NCBI GenBank assembly: GCA_033032175.1
Contig: CM065309.1
Location: 496,001 to 560,000 of the forward strand
Reading direction: 5' to 3'
Source: Saturnia japonica
Taxonomy: Eukaryota; Arthropoda; Insecta; Lepidoptera; Saturniidae
Length of the DNA stretch: 64,000 nucleotides
Shown: positions 1-12,294 of the stretch, piece by piece
How positions within the stretch are numbered: position 1 is the first letter of the stretch
Layout of the letters: the number at the start of each line of letters is the position of its first letter
Notes under the pieces: generated by a model
Seen by the model: only the letters and a program-made list of their open reading frames with translations
Database searches by the model: none
Told to the model about the DNA's origin: nothing
Position numbers and translations under genes: made by a program

Positions 1-205
1 TTTAAAATGAAGAGAATATTAAACAAAATTTTGTGGAGAAAAAAGGATTCCGATCCTTTTACCATTTTTTTTTGTAAATTCGCACCAATGTTCCTTTAAA
101 ATGATGATTACATACATGACCAATCAAGTTCCAGCAAAACCCCATGTCTTTTTAAAATTCTCTTTAAGTTTAGCGTTTGACCACAATCTCTGCTGGAGTC
201 CTACT

Positions 206-335
206 AGCCAAGTTGCCTTTCTAAAATCGTTAACGCTAACGAAACCGCAAATAACGTACGGAATTGAAATATTTCAACGTTAAATCACATTTTCGTTAGC
301 TTTAACGATTGTAGAAAGGCAACTAACTTGGTTGA
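206..335. mobile_element. Small palindromic MITE-like element
   Basis: Two arms of about 38 bp form an imperfect inverted repeat. The left arm starts AGCCAAGTTGCCTTTCT and the right arm ends AGAAAGGCAACTAACTTGGTT. The arms are separated by a short AT-rich loop. No coding capacity. Confidence 0.55.
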
Positions 336-2140
336 GCCCTCTGATGTTGTGTCGATCTGTCCCAATATGTAGCCTAGTGGGTTATACACTACATACTACT
401 AAATCCCACAAGTGGTGATAGATAGCCTGATTGTAATATTATAACAGACTATAATTTTATTACGTGCGTTAACGAAACTGGCTCGCCGGTGTATAGAATG
501 CCTAATAAGATTCGTTTAAGAAGCCTCGTGCTTTAACCCGACCGAGGTCAACGACCCGCTCGGCCGCTAAGCGCCGGCGCACACCTCTTTGTCTATACTC
601 AGTACACTGTTGTATATCAGTTATTACGAGTGATACTAGGCCCCAAGGCCACTACCGTTGCGAGTTTCATTCACTCTGAATTTAGTTTCAAGTTTGGATA
701 ATGCGTGTACAGACACCGCGTCTATTGAAGTGAGTTCGAATCCTTGCAATGAGTTTGAACTTTCGGTGAAAGAAGCCATCGTGATGAGACAATTCCATGA
801 TAATAGGGCAAGTTAAAATCTGACGCCAAGCACCTATAGGTATGTTCAGGCAGCTGGACTTGAGAGCCATTATTCCATTAGGCTTAGCGTGTTACCATCT
901 TGAGCCACATCATCTTTCAAATCAAATAAGATTATGGCCAAACCCTATACCCACAAAGAATTAAAAAAAGACACGCGTTTCATGTAAGTTATTTAGGACG
1001 AATATGATTCATTTTAAGCTGAAAGAATTTTCAAAGTTATTTTAATCGCGGTTTTTAATTTCATATAGTACGCACACTGACTGCGATGTGATAAAAAAAT
1101 AATCGTTTTAGAGTTTAATAAATAATACCAGTACATAAATATTCTACTTCGGGGCAAAGGAACTCTTCCAGATGGAAATTTAGAATGGATTATTGTAAAT
1201 ATATCAATAATCCTCCAGTGGTCACATTCGTACCGTAAATAATATTTTTTTCAAGTTTGAGCGTTATTGAGGTTATATTTTATCAAAGAGCATGCATTCA
1301 TTTTTTTTAATGTGTCTGACATTTACAGTACGAGTGTCAACAAACGACAGACTATTATGTATTTGACATTGGCAGTATTAACGTAAGAATTGAATGTTTT
1401 ATATTACGATATTCAATTCAATGTATTTGGGACACATATTGTATAGGTATATATTTTAGCTACTTGCACTTCTTTTTAAACCCCGACACAAAAAGGGAGA
1501 TGTTATATGTTTAATGTGTGTATCTGAGTCTATGGCACCGTGGTGACATCGAGTATGTTCTTAGATATGATTCAAGGAAATCTGTTCAGCTGTTTGAAGT
1601 TATCAGCTACTCTTGTTACAATACAATACTACAATACAATATCTTTATTTGTCTGAATATGGTCAATACAGGTATCAAATTTATAAAAATAGTTACATCA
1701 TATTCTGCCATTTGTGGCGTGCAAATTATTAAATTGAAATTAAAATACAAAATTACAAAAAATTATAGCTATATACTTAATACCTATAAAAATAATAAAA
1801 TTTCCAAATTAGTTATTATTAATTATTATTGAAACACAATTATCATAAAATTATTAAATTAAGAAATGTTGAATGGCGTTCAAGTATTACCTAACGCAGT
1901 TTTTGAAGATTTTTGATTCTCCAAATGTAACGCGCCGTAACACTTTTCTGTACCCCTCTCCCCCTTCTTAAACGTTACGTAACGCTCAAGTCAGCATGAG
2001 AGCTTTTATAGGCCAAGAACAGTTAATGATGCAAATCTCCCTGTTTTGAGGACATTACAGTATGGACTCAGTTTAACAACACTGACTACAGCAATGTGCT
2101 TCTGCGTACACACTAACGAATACTGATCACGAAAACGAAA
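336..2140. other. Anonymous AT-rich stretch
   Basis: No gene or recognised repeat. A GC-richer patch at 480-600 has no convincing frame. Open frames here are short and lack splice or domain support. Confidence 0.5.
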
Positions 2141-2152
2141 TAAAAATAACAT

Positions 2153-2289
2153 ACAATACAGTCGAGGGATTCCCCGTAAAACATAAACGAAAAGGGTTGC
2201 CAACTTGGGAGAAATAAGTAAAAATTACGTACGATACAATCGAGGGATTCTCCGTAAAACATAAACGAAAAGGGTTGCGAACTTGGGAA
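2153..2289. repeat. Local tandem duplication of about 60 bp
   Basis: A block containing CGAGGGATTC, then CCGTAAAACATAAACGAAAA and GGGTTGC, occurs twice (about 2153-2212 and 2231-2289) with few differences and a short spacer. Confidence 0.85.
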
Positions 2290-2411
2290 ATTTTAATTGC
2301 CTAGTTTTTTATTAAAATTAAAAAACAAAAACTTACGTTGTTTGTTGTTTACTTATATAGCCGCCGGACCGCTGTCGTAGTTATTTTAAACAACTTATTA
2401 TATATTTATTT

Positions 2412-2675
2412 TTAACTACAAAACAATTTTTAACCATAAAGAAAACCAACTTCAATGATTTTGAAGAGTTATTTGGTGTATCTTCGAAGTTGAAGGTACA
2501 ATGCCAAATCAAATTAGAAAATGGGACCACCGTTGAGGTATTCCCTATGCAAGAAAAAAGAATCATCTAAATTGCTCCATAAACAAAGACGTTATGGCTG
2601 AACATCCATAATAAAAAAGTATATATATACATTCGAATTGATAACCACCGTCTTGTTTTGAAGTCGGTAAAAAAA
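2412..2675. repeat. Interspersed repeat family A, copy 1
   Basis: Hallmarks of the family in this orientation are ACCAACTTCAATGATTTTGA, CTTCGAAGTTGAAGG, AATTAAAATGGGACCA, a segment like AACAAAGAAGTTATGGCTGA, and TTGAAGTCGGTTAAAAA. It is non-coding, 220-250 bp, and likely a non-autonomous retroelement tail. Confidence 0.8.
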
Positions 2676-5160
2676 TCCCAAAAAGAATCTCCACCGTGCA
2701 TACGTAAATTAATATGCCCGTGATATCAGAAGAAATTTACCATTAAACAGGATCTCGTGTACGCTAATAATGTCACGTACACACACCGACTCGTAATCAG
2801 ATAAACGAAAACGTTATTAAGAGTCTCTTACTCTCTGCCGTGTGTTGTTCGGTGCGTTGTTACGGTGTGAATATTCACTATTTAAAGTTTTTAAGTATCG
2901 TTCCGATTTCTCTTGGCTTGATCGAAACTTACAAAATTACTTATTACGTACACAACACGACATTAAGAACGTTATTATTAAATAATATAATATTTAATCT
3001 CGGTTTTATCATATCAAAGACTTACATAATGAAAACAAGGTGGAGTTTATTTCGGTCACGCAATAAACTTCATGAGCATAAAAACTTCATTATGATAATC
3101 CGTCAGAAAAAAAATTTATGTTTTTTTTTTTTATGGGCGTTTCGAAGAAAAATTGTGAAATTGCATTTACTAGGAAACCAAATACACCGATTATACATAT
3201 ATATATATATATAAATACACATGCAAACAAACCCTCTTATTTAGAATTACATACACAATAAGCATTATATCCCTTAACCCATGGTGTCTTTTAAATTACA
3301 GAACTACGCTGGCGGTTATTGAAAATCAGGACAGCTACAAAGTAGAAAAAAGAAGTTTGCAAATTTAATAAAACCAATAAATAGAATAAGATCTAACTTT
3401 AAATTTGAAACTTAAAGTAAGACAAGTACCCAAGAAGGAGAAAAACTAGAGGACTGACTCTATAGAATAAACAATAGAAATAGACGTAAAATCGATCAAA
3501 CAAAAACATCGCAAGGTTTAAAACATAATTACGTTACAGTTGAAATATCGTGTTTTCAATTGGGGACATAATAAAAGGTAACAACGATTGTTAGAATAAT
3601 ATCAATATTAATTAGAATTGAAGATCAGATCATATACTACAAAGACGCCATGTACAATAGAAAGTTTTCCGACGTAACATATGATTTAGATGCCATTATT
3701 AAGATGTTCGTAAGCTGGTGGCAACATCGAATTATTAACGGTTCATATAATAAATATGCTTATGTATTATTATATATATAATGATGTAAAATTTTAAATC
3801 ATAAATATTTACGTAAGAACTCATTAACTCATTTTGATTTATAAAGCATTAGGTAATATCATCATGTCACGTGGTTTGAATGATTTTAATAGTAAACGAA
3901 TATTCAATATATTTTAGAACGAAGTATTTATTTTGAAGAATTATTATGCAGCTCCTAAATAATAAAAATGTATATAAAAATAATATTTCGCTGTCAAAAC
4001 TTCATAAAACAAAATTTACAATTTTCTGTATCTATTTAGAATTTATTTTTATTTACTTTTTAAGGTTAACAGATTTTGCCTATTGTAACGCTTAGTATTT
4101 AACAGTGGGGCATCGTTTTTGAAGTCTCGCGTCTAGACACCAGTTTTACGGTTTACGTTGAATTTTCTTTGACAGTCAATCGCTAGCGTTCTTAATTAAT
4201 TTCAAAAGACAACCGTATGATACAAATTAATCAAAAGATACTAAAGCGGCTATTGTAATTATTCTTTAATCATAACTGGCATAATTAATGTACAACGCCT
4301 TAAATAGTAAATGGGGTACATTCCACAAACAACGGCTACCGTTGGTGACAGATTTCATAAGCAGATATCAACGTTATGTCCGACTGATGAAATGTCCATT
4401 CACGTCTCGTTTCAAGGACCCAATATCATAGAAAGGAGGGAAACAATTTGGCTGGGATATCCTACAAAAATTAAGAATTTGCAAACTATTTTTCGTGCCG
4501 TGTTGGGAGCTCTGTGTAACTGTGGCCCCGTAAATCAATTTCCTGAGGCCTACAGGTGTCAATTTTATTTTTCAATTTAGCATTTCAATTTTATATTAGT
4601 TTAAAATCAAAATGCTACTAAGTGGTGAGTATTTAATTTTTTGTATTATATCAACACAACAACAAATCACATTTGTTATAAGCAGTTCGATCAATTCGCT
4701 GGGTGTGAAAACCATGGAGTTTTTTATTATACAACTTTCGTTTACATAATTCATCTCGCATAAACTCCCAGGCATTTCATTTAACCACGACCGTGTGCAC
4801 GGCAAAGCGCGGCGCGGCGCACGCAAAAAAATAAAATATAAATAATTGTTTCGTTTCAAAGAATTTCTCAGCGTCGAATTCGTCACAACAAAAACCCAAT
4901 TCATTATGGAAATCGACCATTGTATTGAACGAGATGCTGCGCTAATACTTGTTTTCTCCGAAAGTAGTTTTGCTTCAGACTTCTTAACCTTGAATACCGA
5001 GATTTCTGCATACACTTGAAATGCCAGTTTACTTTTTCGGGTGACATCGAGCGTCTCGGCGCTGATTACTTCTTGGATCAGCAATGTGAAACAAATGTAT
5101 TGATGCAGCAGTTTTTATTTAAAAACTTCTATATGATACGAGTGCCTTTGTAGGTTGAAG
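2676..5160. other. Anonymous AT-rich stretch
   Basis: No gene recognised. It includes a (TA)n run near 3198-3213 and a GC patch near 4790-4825 (GCGCGGCGCGGCGC). Open frames at 4311-4580 (+) and 4596-5084 (-) have no recognisable domain. Confidence 0.45.
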
Positions 5161-5177
5161 TTTTTTTAATGCAACTA

Positions 5178-5400
5178 AGTTGACAAACAAGCATACGTCT
5201 AGCCCGATGATAAGCGGCTAGCGTTCCCTATGGACGCTTGTAATGCCATAGGTATCACGAGCGCGTTTCCAAACTTGAAACCCCCCTAACCCAAGGAGCT
5301 CTGGAAATCCTACTCACCGCAACACAAGGTTGTTTGGCTGCGATATTGCCTACCCCACTTTGAACTTTAGAATCTAGAATTAAGATGCCCCTATCTATAA
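5178..5400 (+). repeat. Interspersed repeat family S3, copy 1
   Basis: It begins AACAAGCATACG, continues GATAAGCGGC, TATGGACGCTTGTAATGCC and CCCAAGGAGCTCTGGAAA, then GGTTGTTTGGCTGCGAT. This is a common lepidopteran repeat, present four times in this window. Confidence 0.75.
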
Positions 5401-5479
5401 ACCAGATTTGGGGATCAGCGCCTTAAGAGTTCATAGATAAATAATTACATTACGGGATATCAAGAGTGCAGCTATCTCA

Positions 5480-5997
5480 TCTATACTTTTTTATTAAATT
5501 GAAGTGTCTGTTTGTAATATCAAAATAACAGTTTTTACTAAATGCATATGAAAGTATATACGAAACCTATAATAAAAAGCCCATTTTTAAATTTTTGTCT
5601 GTCTGTCTGTTTGTTCCGGGTAATCTCTGAAACGGTTGGACCGATTTTAACGGGACTTTCACTGATATATAGCTGATGATATAGGAAGTAACTTAGGCTA
5701 ATTTTATTTTAGAAAAAGAATTAGGGTTCCGCACAAATAAAAAAAACTGGTCATGGTGAATCAATTCGGGCCCTTAAATGGCTTATGATGACTAAACCAT
5801 AAGAGATATAGCAAATTAATGTACTACATCATTGTAGGCATTAAAAAGACCTACAAAAAAGTCCGGAAGAGTATACATCTATCTTCCAAGGAACACCCAC
5901 AATAAGCATTTTTGTCTTTAAATAGCCGGGAGCGGGGGGAGCAAGATTCGTGCGGGCATTCTGTAATCCACGTGAGCGAAGCCACGGGCATAGCTAG
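5480..5997 (+). mobile_element. Non-autonomous Helitron, family H1, complete
   Basis: It starts TCTATAC and ends with a CGTG/CACG hairpin (5971-5986), GGCATAG and CTAG. Flanks are A at 5479 and T at 5998, as expected for Helitron insertion between A and T. It has no coding capacity. Confidence 0.75.
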
Positions 5998-6955
5998 TTT
6001 AATATAAGTTATAAAAGCTATATAGCTAATAGCTAATAAAAGCTATAATTTCGCCAACTAATCGCACAGAGCAAAACTAGTCTTCGCCCGTGACTTAACG
6101 CCATAAGATAAGAAGGAAGAATTCTAATTATCAATTGAATCAATTAAATGGAACTTAGAAACTCGGATATAAAAGGCGGGTGTATACAGCAAAAATTACC
6201 ACTCCCTTTGTTGATATTGATATCATTCGTATATTTATCACATATACTTCAGTAAACTTAAAAAAAATAGCTAGTGCACAATTATAGATGACAGATTATA
6301 ATTATTCGACATCTAAGATTCAAATTCTACGCGAAGATGCCGGGTGTTAGGTAATAAAAATAATCGCGTTGTTACCATACAAGATGAACTGTACTAGAGG
6401 AAGAATGAAGAAAGTATTCATGAATTGTGTGAGGAATTATGAGAACAAAAGGTGTCAGTATTGAGATGACAACTGATAAAGGAGAGTGGAAGAGTTAAAC
6501 ATTTTGTGCTGACCCTACTTAGGTAGGATAAAAGCAAGAAGTTAACGTAATACGTACGTAACGTAATTGAATCCTACGTTACATAGTTATAATTGCATAT
6601 TTTAAAAATATTTTTAATGTATTATTTACGGTTCTTATGTTGGTGACAGCGGAGACAAGTGTCACTTAAAATAAAATGCGTGAGATTCATCTATGTGGTG
6701 ATGTTCAGTTGTGCCCAGTTCGTATTCTCTTAAATACCCTTACTATCGGTTCTCAACTAGAAGTAAATGTTACGTTTACTTTGACATATTATACTTTTGG
6801 GCGTCGATAAAATATACAGTTTTTAATTTAGGCTATAAGCAAGCACTAGAGAACTTCAAAACATATTTGTGAAACTCGATATGGTTTAAACATTACTACT
6901 ACAAATGTTCTTTAGTATGTATTTAAAAAAATTGTGCGTCTCTTGACGCTCGAAA

Positions 6956-7173
6956 GAAGTGATAACTTAAACTAATCAAAAAGAAAAAAAGACCAAAAGA
7001 AAAAGGGAAACCGGCGAGGATTCGAACCTAGGACTTCGGCAATAGCAGCCACGCTTTCTACCGCTAGCCTACGAGCATGTTGTCAGAGTTAACTGAAACT
7101 ATGCTACTATTAATGGCGCCGTAGCGCTTTACGTTATAAAGCGGTTTACCATCCCATAAGAAGTTATCACTTC
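6956..7173. mobile_element. MITE carrying a tRNA-like segment
   Basis: A perfect 13-bp inverted repeat, GAAGTGATAACTT, is at both ends (6956-6968 and 7161-7173). Inside, on the minus strand, a perfect pol III B box (GGTTCGAATCC, 7018-7028) and an A-box-like TAGGCTAGCGG (7061-7071) give a tRNA-like block. Confidence 0.6.
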
Positions 7174-8489
7174 AAAAAATACAATATTTACTTTAGTAAA
7201 CATTCATTATCGTAATCAAAACTACAGTTTTTTTAAAGCGATGTGATTTGCGGACATCACTATCATTTAAGAAACGGTTAATCCACCAAGATCAAGTTTG
7301 GTTTTTTTCTCATTACAATTTCAGAAAAAGGTTAATTCGGGCAAAATGCAAAATATTCTGCAAATATGAGGGCTTGTAAGGATAAATAATCCACAAAGAA
7401 AACTTTTTACATTAATATGAAGCAGGGTGTAGAATACGGATATAAAATGTGGCTGAAAAAAAGACACTGAAAGAAAACCGTCGAGTATCTCGTTCGAGGC
7501 TCGATATCGCATTAGAAAGCGCAGACGACCTGATAAAGAAATTATCGTTACCAATCGACGCGAGATCTGCTTCTTGCTTCTCCGCCATTGTTCTACCGAC
7601 GTTTAATTACCGGCGAAAGTCATGTGAAAGTCCTCACACGATCGTCACCTGCTTAAATGTATGAATGTGAACGCATTTTGTTTTTTACTTACACAAATTG
7701 TAAACGTGGTGTAATTACCTGTACGTTTGTTATGCGTTACAACTATTAAATTATGCAAGTTCGTTATATAATTAATGTTTCAGGTCAGATGTGTTGTTAG
7801 ATGTAGAGGTGCGATACCCACCTACTTACTTGTTTATTTACCTCCTTTCTGATTTCTCGAAATACTATTTCATGTTATATAATTTAATATAATATAAAAA
7901 TTTCATACTAAACCAGTATTATCAAATGATTTTCGTTACGAGTTTTCCGCGCTGGGTATTATTTAGCCCATATTGCAAAAGAATATCTACTTAAAAAGTG
8001 GTCACTTGTCTGGAAATAAGATTGTAAATACGCCTTAGGAACACCGAAATTATTTTACTTTTTTGCGATGCAGAACAACGTTTACTATCGAGAACTGCGA
8101 GTAATTTTCATTTCTAACACCAAGTTGTTTTTATTTGCGACGTAGGTACAATAAAAGATAGACCGATAGATAACACGATAACATTCCTCAAATGATTTGA
8201 CGTTTCTTGGAATATTCTCGCTTTCTTTCGATAAGATTTAGTTCGTTGATAGCGAGAGCTCGTGAATCTCATGTTTTTTTTTGTTTGAACCAACGTAATA
8301 GGGCAACAGCCGCACAAGTTACGCCCGCCATAGACGATACGTTTTACCGGAGAGGTTTGTTTACATGTGCAAGTGTGCATGCATAGGTCGAGCTCATGTC
8401 GTAGGAGGTTCGGGCACGTACACAAACGTAAGGATCACCGTACGGTGTCCTTAAAAAAATGTTTTTCGATTTTTCTTCGGTCTACTTAC
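7174..8489. other. Anonymous stretch
   Basis: No recognised repeat. An open frame at 7449-7664 starts at GTG, not ATG, and has no domain. The GC-richer area 8200-8430 has no convincing exon. Confidence 0.4.
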
Positions 8490-8639
8490 GCAGGCATACG
8501 TAGACTGGTAGACCTCTCCGGTACACTGCACCGTAGCGTCTTGTCCAGCTTTAGCAAACTTGTAAGATCCTTTAGTGTTGGCAACCAAACGATAATTGTC
8601 ATACAGATAGGATTTCATATTAAAGTAAAACGTATCCAT
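8490..8639 (-). CDS. Possible orphan coding exon
   Basis: A 50-codon open frame begins at ATG 8639, in the good context AACAATGG, and ends in phase 0 at a strong donor, GTAAGTAG. Its codon composition looks coding, unlike its AT-rich surroundings. Residues include YRLVANTKGSYKF and GQDATVQCTGEVYQ, ending STYAC; the two cysteines are 11 residues apart. Alternatively it is an internal exon starting at 8663 after TGTATTTAAG, also in phase 0. I do not recognise the protein and found no partner exon. Confidence 0.3.
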
Positions 8640-8663
8640 TGTTATTGAATTGATATGACAGTA

Positions 8664-9719
8664 CTTAAATACAATAAAATACAACCAGAAGTTGTATGAC
8701 AGTTAACACCGATTAAAATGAATTTGTTACGAAGCTAACATACTGGACCTGGCAAGTTGGGTTCCTTAATAACTAACATTACTGAAATCTAAATACAGAT
8801 CGCTTCCATAAAAAGGTATATAATTGCACAAAAAAACGCGACTAGAAAATATCCCACAACGACGCCGTGGTTAGTAGCGTCGCGTCGTGAATAGGAATCC
8901 TGTTTGATGCCGTTGGCGGTGCTCTTATCTATCTATACCTTTGAAAACCTGCGGTTTCTAATTCGATTATTATTTTATGAACAAGCATTCATCGTCTATT
9001 GAAAATTGTGTTACGTTCGACCGCGTTGTGGTTTCATGCTCAATAAGCTTCTAGGTGGATAAGACAGTTAAGGATTCCTATTCTGTACTTGGAAATCTTT
9101 CATAAGAACCTTGTATTATATTTCTTTTACAGGTATACTGTATACTACAACTCGGCAAAGAGCTTCTTCAAGAAATTAATCACACTCTACTGATTGTAAG
9201 TGATCGGTCCATAATGCATTCATCGACTGTTGATCGGTTCTAAACAATGCAGATGAACACAATGCTAATGCAAAATAAAACGATCTTATTTGAAAACCAA
9301 GACATTAATTATATTTTTTAACCTTTATTTACAAGTACTGTTTTAAAAGGAAAATTTACAGACACAAGTCACGCTTAGACCAAATTAAAAGTATCATGGT
9401 GTGAAATGACAAACGAAAACACCGCTGCCGCTGTTGTGACTGCGGCATCTAATATTACGGTGGATGATACGCCTATTAGACAGAAATATTCGATTGATTA
9501 TTATTTGTAAATAGATATAAATTCAATTTAACGCTTCGAGTATCATTTTGATGACAAATTGTTTAACGTCGGAACGTAAAAGATGCTGATGGGGAATGTT
9601 GCTCAATATAAAACAAATAAAAATAACGTTAAAATAATTTTATGAGAATCACTGTTATTAAACATGCTTTCACTTGCCAAGCTGGAAGTCAGAAATTCAG
9701 TAGATACTATAACAAGTAC
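8664..9719. other. Anonymous AT-rich stretch
   Basis: Nothing recognised on either strand. Confidence 0.45.
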
Positions 9720-9937
9720 ATTTTTAACAAAAAATAAAACCAACTTCAATTGATTTTGGGGATTTCCTTGGTGTACCTTCGAAGTCTAATATCCGAATGC
9801 CAATGAAATTAAAATGGGACGGAATAAAAAAATAATCATTCACATCGGTTCATATACAAAGAAGTTATGGCTGAACATCCATTAAAAAAACATACGAAAT
9901 GAGAACCTCCTCCTGTTTTTGAAGTCTGTTAACAAAT
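9720..9937. repeat. Repeat family A, copy 2
   Basis: It shows AACTTCAATTGATTTTGG, GTACCTTCGAAG, AATTAAAATGGGAC, CAAAGAAGTTATGGCTGAAC and GAAGTCTGTTAA. Confidence 0.75.
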
Positions 9938-9955
9938 TAAATTGATTATTTACAA

Positions 9956-10266
9956 CTAGCTGGTACCCGCGACTTCGTCTGCGTATTATTGGATATACAC
10001 AGACTGATCTTGGAATACGACAAACTAAAAAAATCGCCGTTTTTGCGTGATTGAGTAACAAACATAGTAACTTTCCATTTATTATATTTTTAGGATAACA
10101 CTGGTTAAACTATGACTTTTACCTGGATAAAAGTACCCTGTGTGTTATTCCAGGTCATAGACTATCTGTGTGCGAAATTTCATTGAGATCTTGTTCAGCC
10201 GTTTTAGCGTGATTGAGTAACAAACATCCAAACATACACACTCTCACATTTATTATATTTGTAGGA
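9956..10266 (-). mobile_element. Non-autonomous Helitron, family H2, complete
   Basis: Read on the minus strand it starts TCCTACAAATATAATAAATG and ends GTACCAGCTAG, 311 bp. Flanks are A at one end and T at the other. The start matches the common lepidopteran Helitron start TCCTACTAATATTATAAATG. Confidence 0.75.
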
Positions 10267-10875
10267 TGGACTTTGACCACAAAATACCCACGAAGATGGT
10301 GACATCAAACTTGTTAAATAAAAACATTAATTAGAAGTTAATGACTCAAACGATGAAAACCTTTGTTTGAAAAATATTCTCACGGATAAACGAATGAGAC
10401 GTTTTTTGAGTGTTGCATACAAACATTCGTACGTAATCGCATAACTAGACATAATTTGATCCTTATCTGATGAAGAATAGCATCTTAATGGCATCACTAC
10501 CAGCTTCCTTATTTTATAATTAGTCTTGTGTTAAAAGTGAAACTTGTTTATTTTTGTACGGCGTAATCTGTGAATTGATTCACAACATACATGTCTGGCC
10601 CATTGGTAACATCTTTTAGTAATGTTTTATTGCTACAAGGTGGACCTACGCGACGTCCTGCGAAAGGTTGAGGGAATTCGCTGGATGAGAGCAACGCAAC
10701 ACCGGGCGTTGTGGTTATCTAAAGGGAGTCCTAAATGGACGTCTTTAGGCTGAAATGATAATAATGACTTGTTTTATTTAAGTACATACTTAACCAGTCT
10801 GTTTGTAAATCGCCCTGTGTCAGCTAAAAGACAATTATAACTTATATAACATTATAAATTATTTATTTAAATTAT

Positions 10876-11478
10876 TAATACCCGCGACTTCTTCTGTGTG
10901 TAATAATTATTTTCAGTAACCTATTTGTTTCTCTAAGGTTTAATCTGATTTCGTGATAATATTTTTTTGGGTAAGAACCATGTATCTAAGCAGTATACAA
11001 ATTTTTTTTAAATCAAAAACTATACAGTCGTTTTGCATGATGCGCACAGAGCCGCAAACTTCTGTCATTTTATTTATATAGAAGATATACATCAACTGAT
11101 GCCGGAACGTTTCAGACCAAAAGAAAATTTGTGAATTATATGAATCCAACACAGTAACCGTTTCAATAGAACTTAAGAAATAATTGAATTCGTCCTTTAT
11201 TGACAGTAGCCTTGAGGGATGATTTTTCAAAAACGCGAATCACTCTACTTTGTTACCAAAAGCTTATATAAAAATTTTCATATCCTTACTTTGAGAAATC
11301 ATGGTTTGTTCATACGAACTTTCATCCCCTATTTTTCCCTTTCAAGTTTTATTATCGCGACATAAAGTAGTCTATGTCCTTCTCCAAGGTCCAATATATC
11401 CCTATACCGAAATTCATGAAAATTGGTTCAGCGGTTTTTGAAAACGTAACTGATATATTACACATAATATTAGTATGA
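10876..11478 (-). mobile_element. Helitron-like element, degenerate
   Basis: The minus-strand start is TCATACTAATATTATGTG. The other end keeps GAAGTCGCGGGTATTAAT, a decayed form of the H2 terminus. It contains a GAAAATTGGTTCAGCGGTTTT-type segment typical of these elements. Confidence 0.55.
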
Positions 11479-11894
11479 ATAACAAATTATCAATCTGCAA
11501 ACTACATTTGGCCTCCGTTCGAAAACCAAACCCGAATTTTATAAGTTTATTTTGCTTAAAAATTATATCAGATAAAATAAAAATAAAAAAAATTAGAAGT
11601 ATAATATTTAGTAGGTACTTTAATTAAATGCATTCTTTATTTCGTATGGGGTGTTTCATACTTATTGGAATTATTTAATTCAGTTGTTAGCTTGCACAAT
11701 GCTTGCGGCATTCAATTAGCTAAATGGATGTGAGTGCTGTGCTGATAGAGGCCGTTGTAGGTCCCATCGAACGAAACCCGTCCGCTTGGTTCAATTCAAT
11801 CAATTCTACGAGTTCGTCAATTTTGTACCGCTTGACATGCCACTCTTCATCTGCATTCGTTTTCTTATTACTCTATGAAATAAACAATATTATA

Positions 11895-12294
11895 TCTTTA
11901 AAATTAATAAAATTGAAGTACCTGTAATGTCAAAATAACAGTTTTTTTATTAAATGCGTATGAAAATAGGTACATACGACACATATAACGAAAAACCAAT
12001 TTTTAAATTTTTTGTCTGTCTATCAGTTTGTTCCAGAAAATCTCCGAAACGGTTGGACCTTTTATTTTACAAAAATACATAGGGGAACAAATAAAAAAAT
12101 AGTGGTCATTGTGAATCAATTCGGGTGCTTAAATGGCTTATGCTCAGTACATAAAAGTCAGCGAGAGTATACGGTTATCTTCTAAGAAACACCCACAATA
12201 ATCATTTTTGTCTTTAAAATAGCCGGGAGCGGGAGAGCAAAATTCGGGCGCGCATTCTGTAGCCCACGTGAGCGAAGCCGTAGGCACAGCTACT
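11895..12294 (+). mobile_element. Helitron, family H1, second copy
   Basis: It carries ATAACAGTTTTTTTATTAAA, CTCCGAAACGGTTGGACC, ATAGCCGGGAGCGGG and CCCACGTGAGCGAAGCCG. The 3' end has decayed from CTAG to CTAC. It has an internal deletion relative to 5480-5997. Confidence 0.7.

Noticed and set aside
4311..4580. 89-codon open frame, plus strand
   Set aside because: ATG start but no recognisable motif, no adjoining exon, and an overlapping frame of similar length on the other strand.
4596..5084. 162-codon open frame, minus strand
   Set aside because: No domain, no splice context and a mixed composition. A short RSWLNE segment recalls a Harbinger accessory motif, but the match is too weak to call.
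7015..7078. Possible tRNA gene
   Set aside because: The B box is perfect but the A box deviates, there is no clear paired acceptor stem, and it lies inside a small inverted-repeat element.
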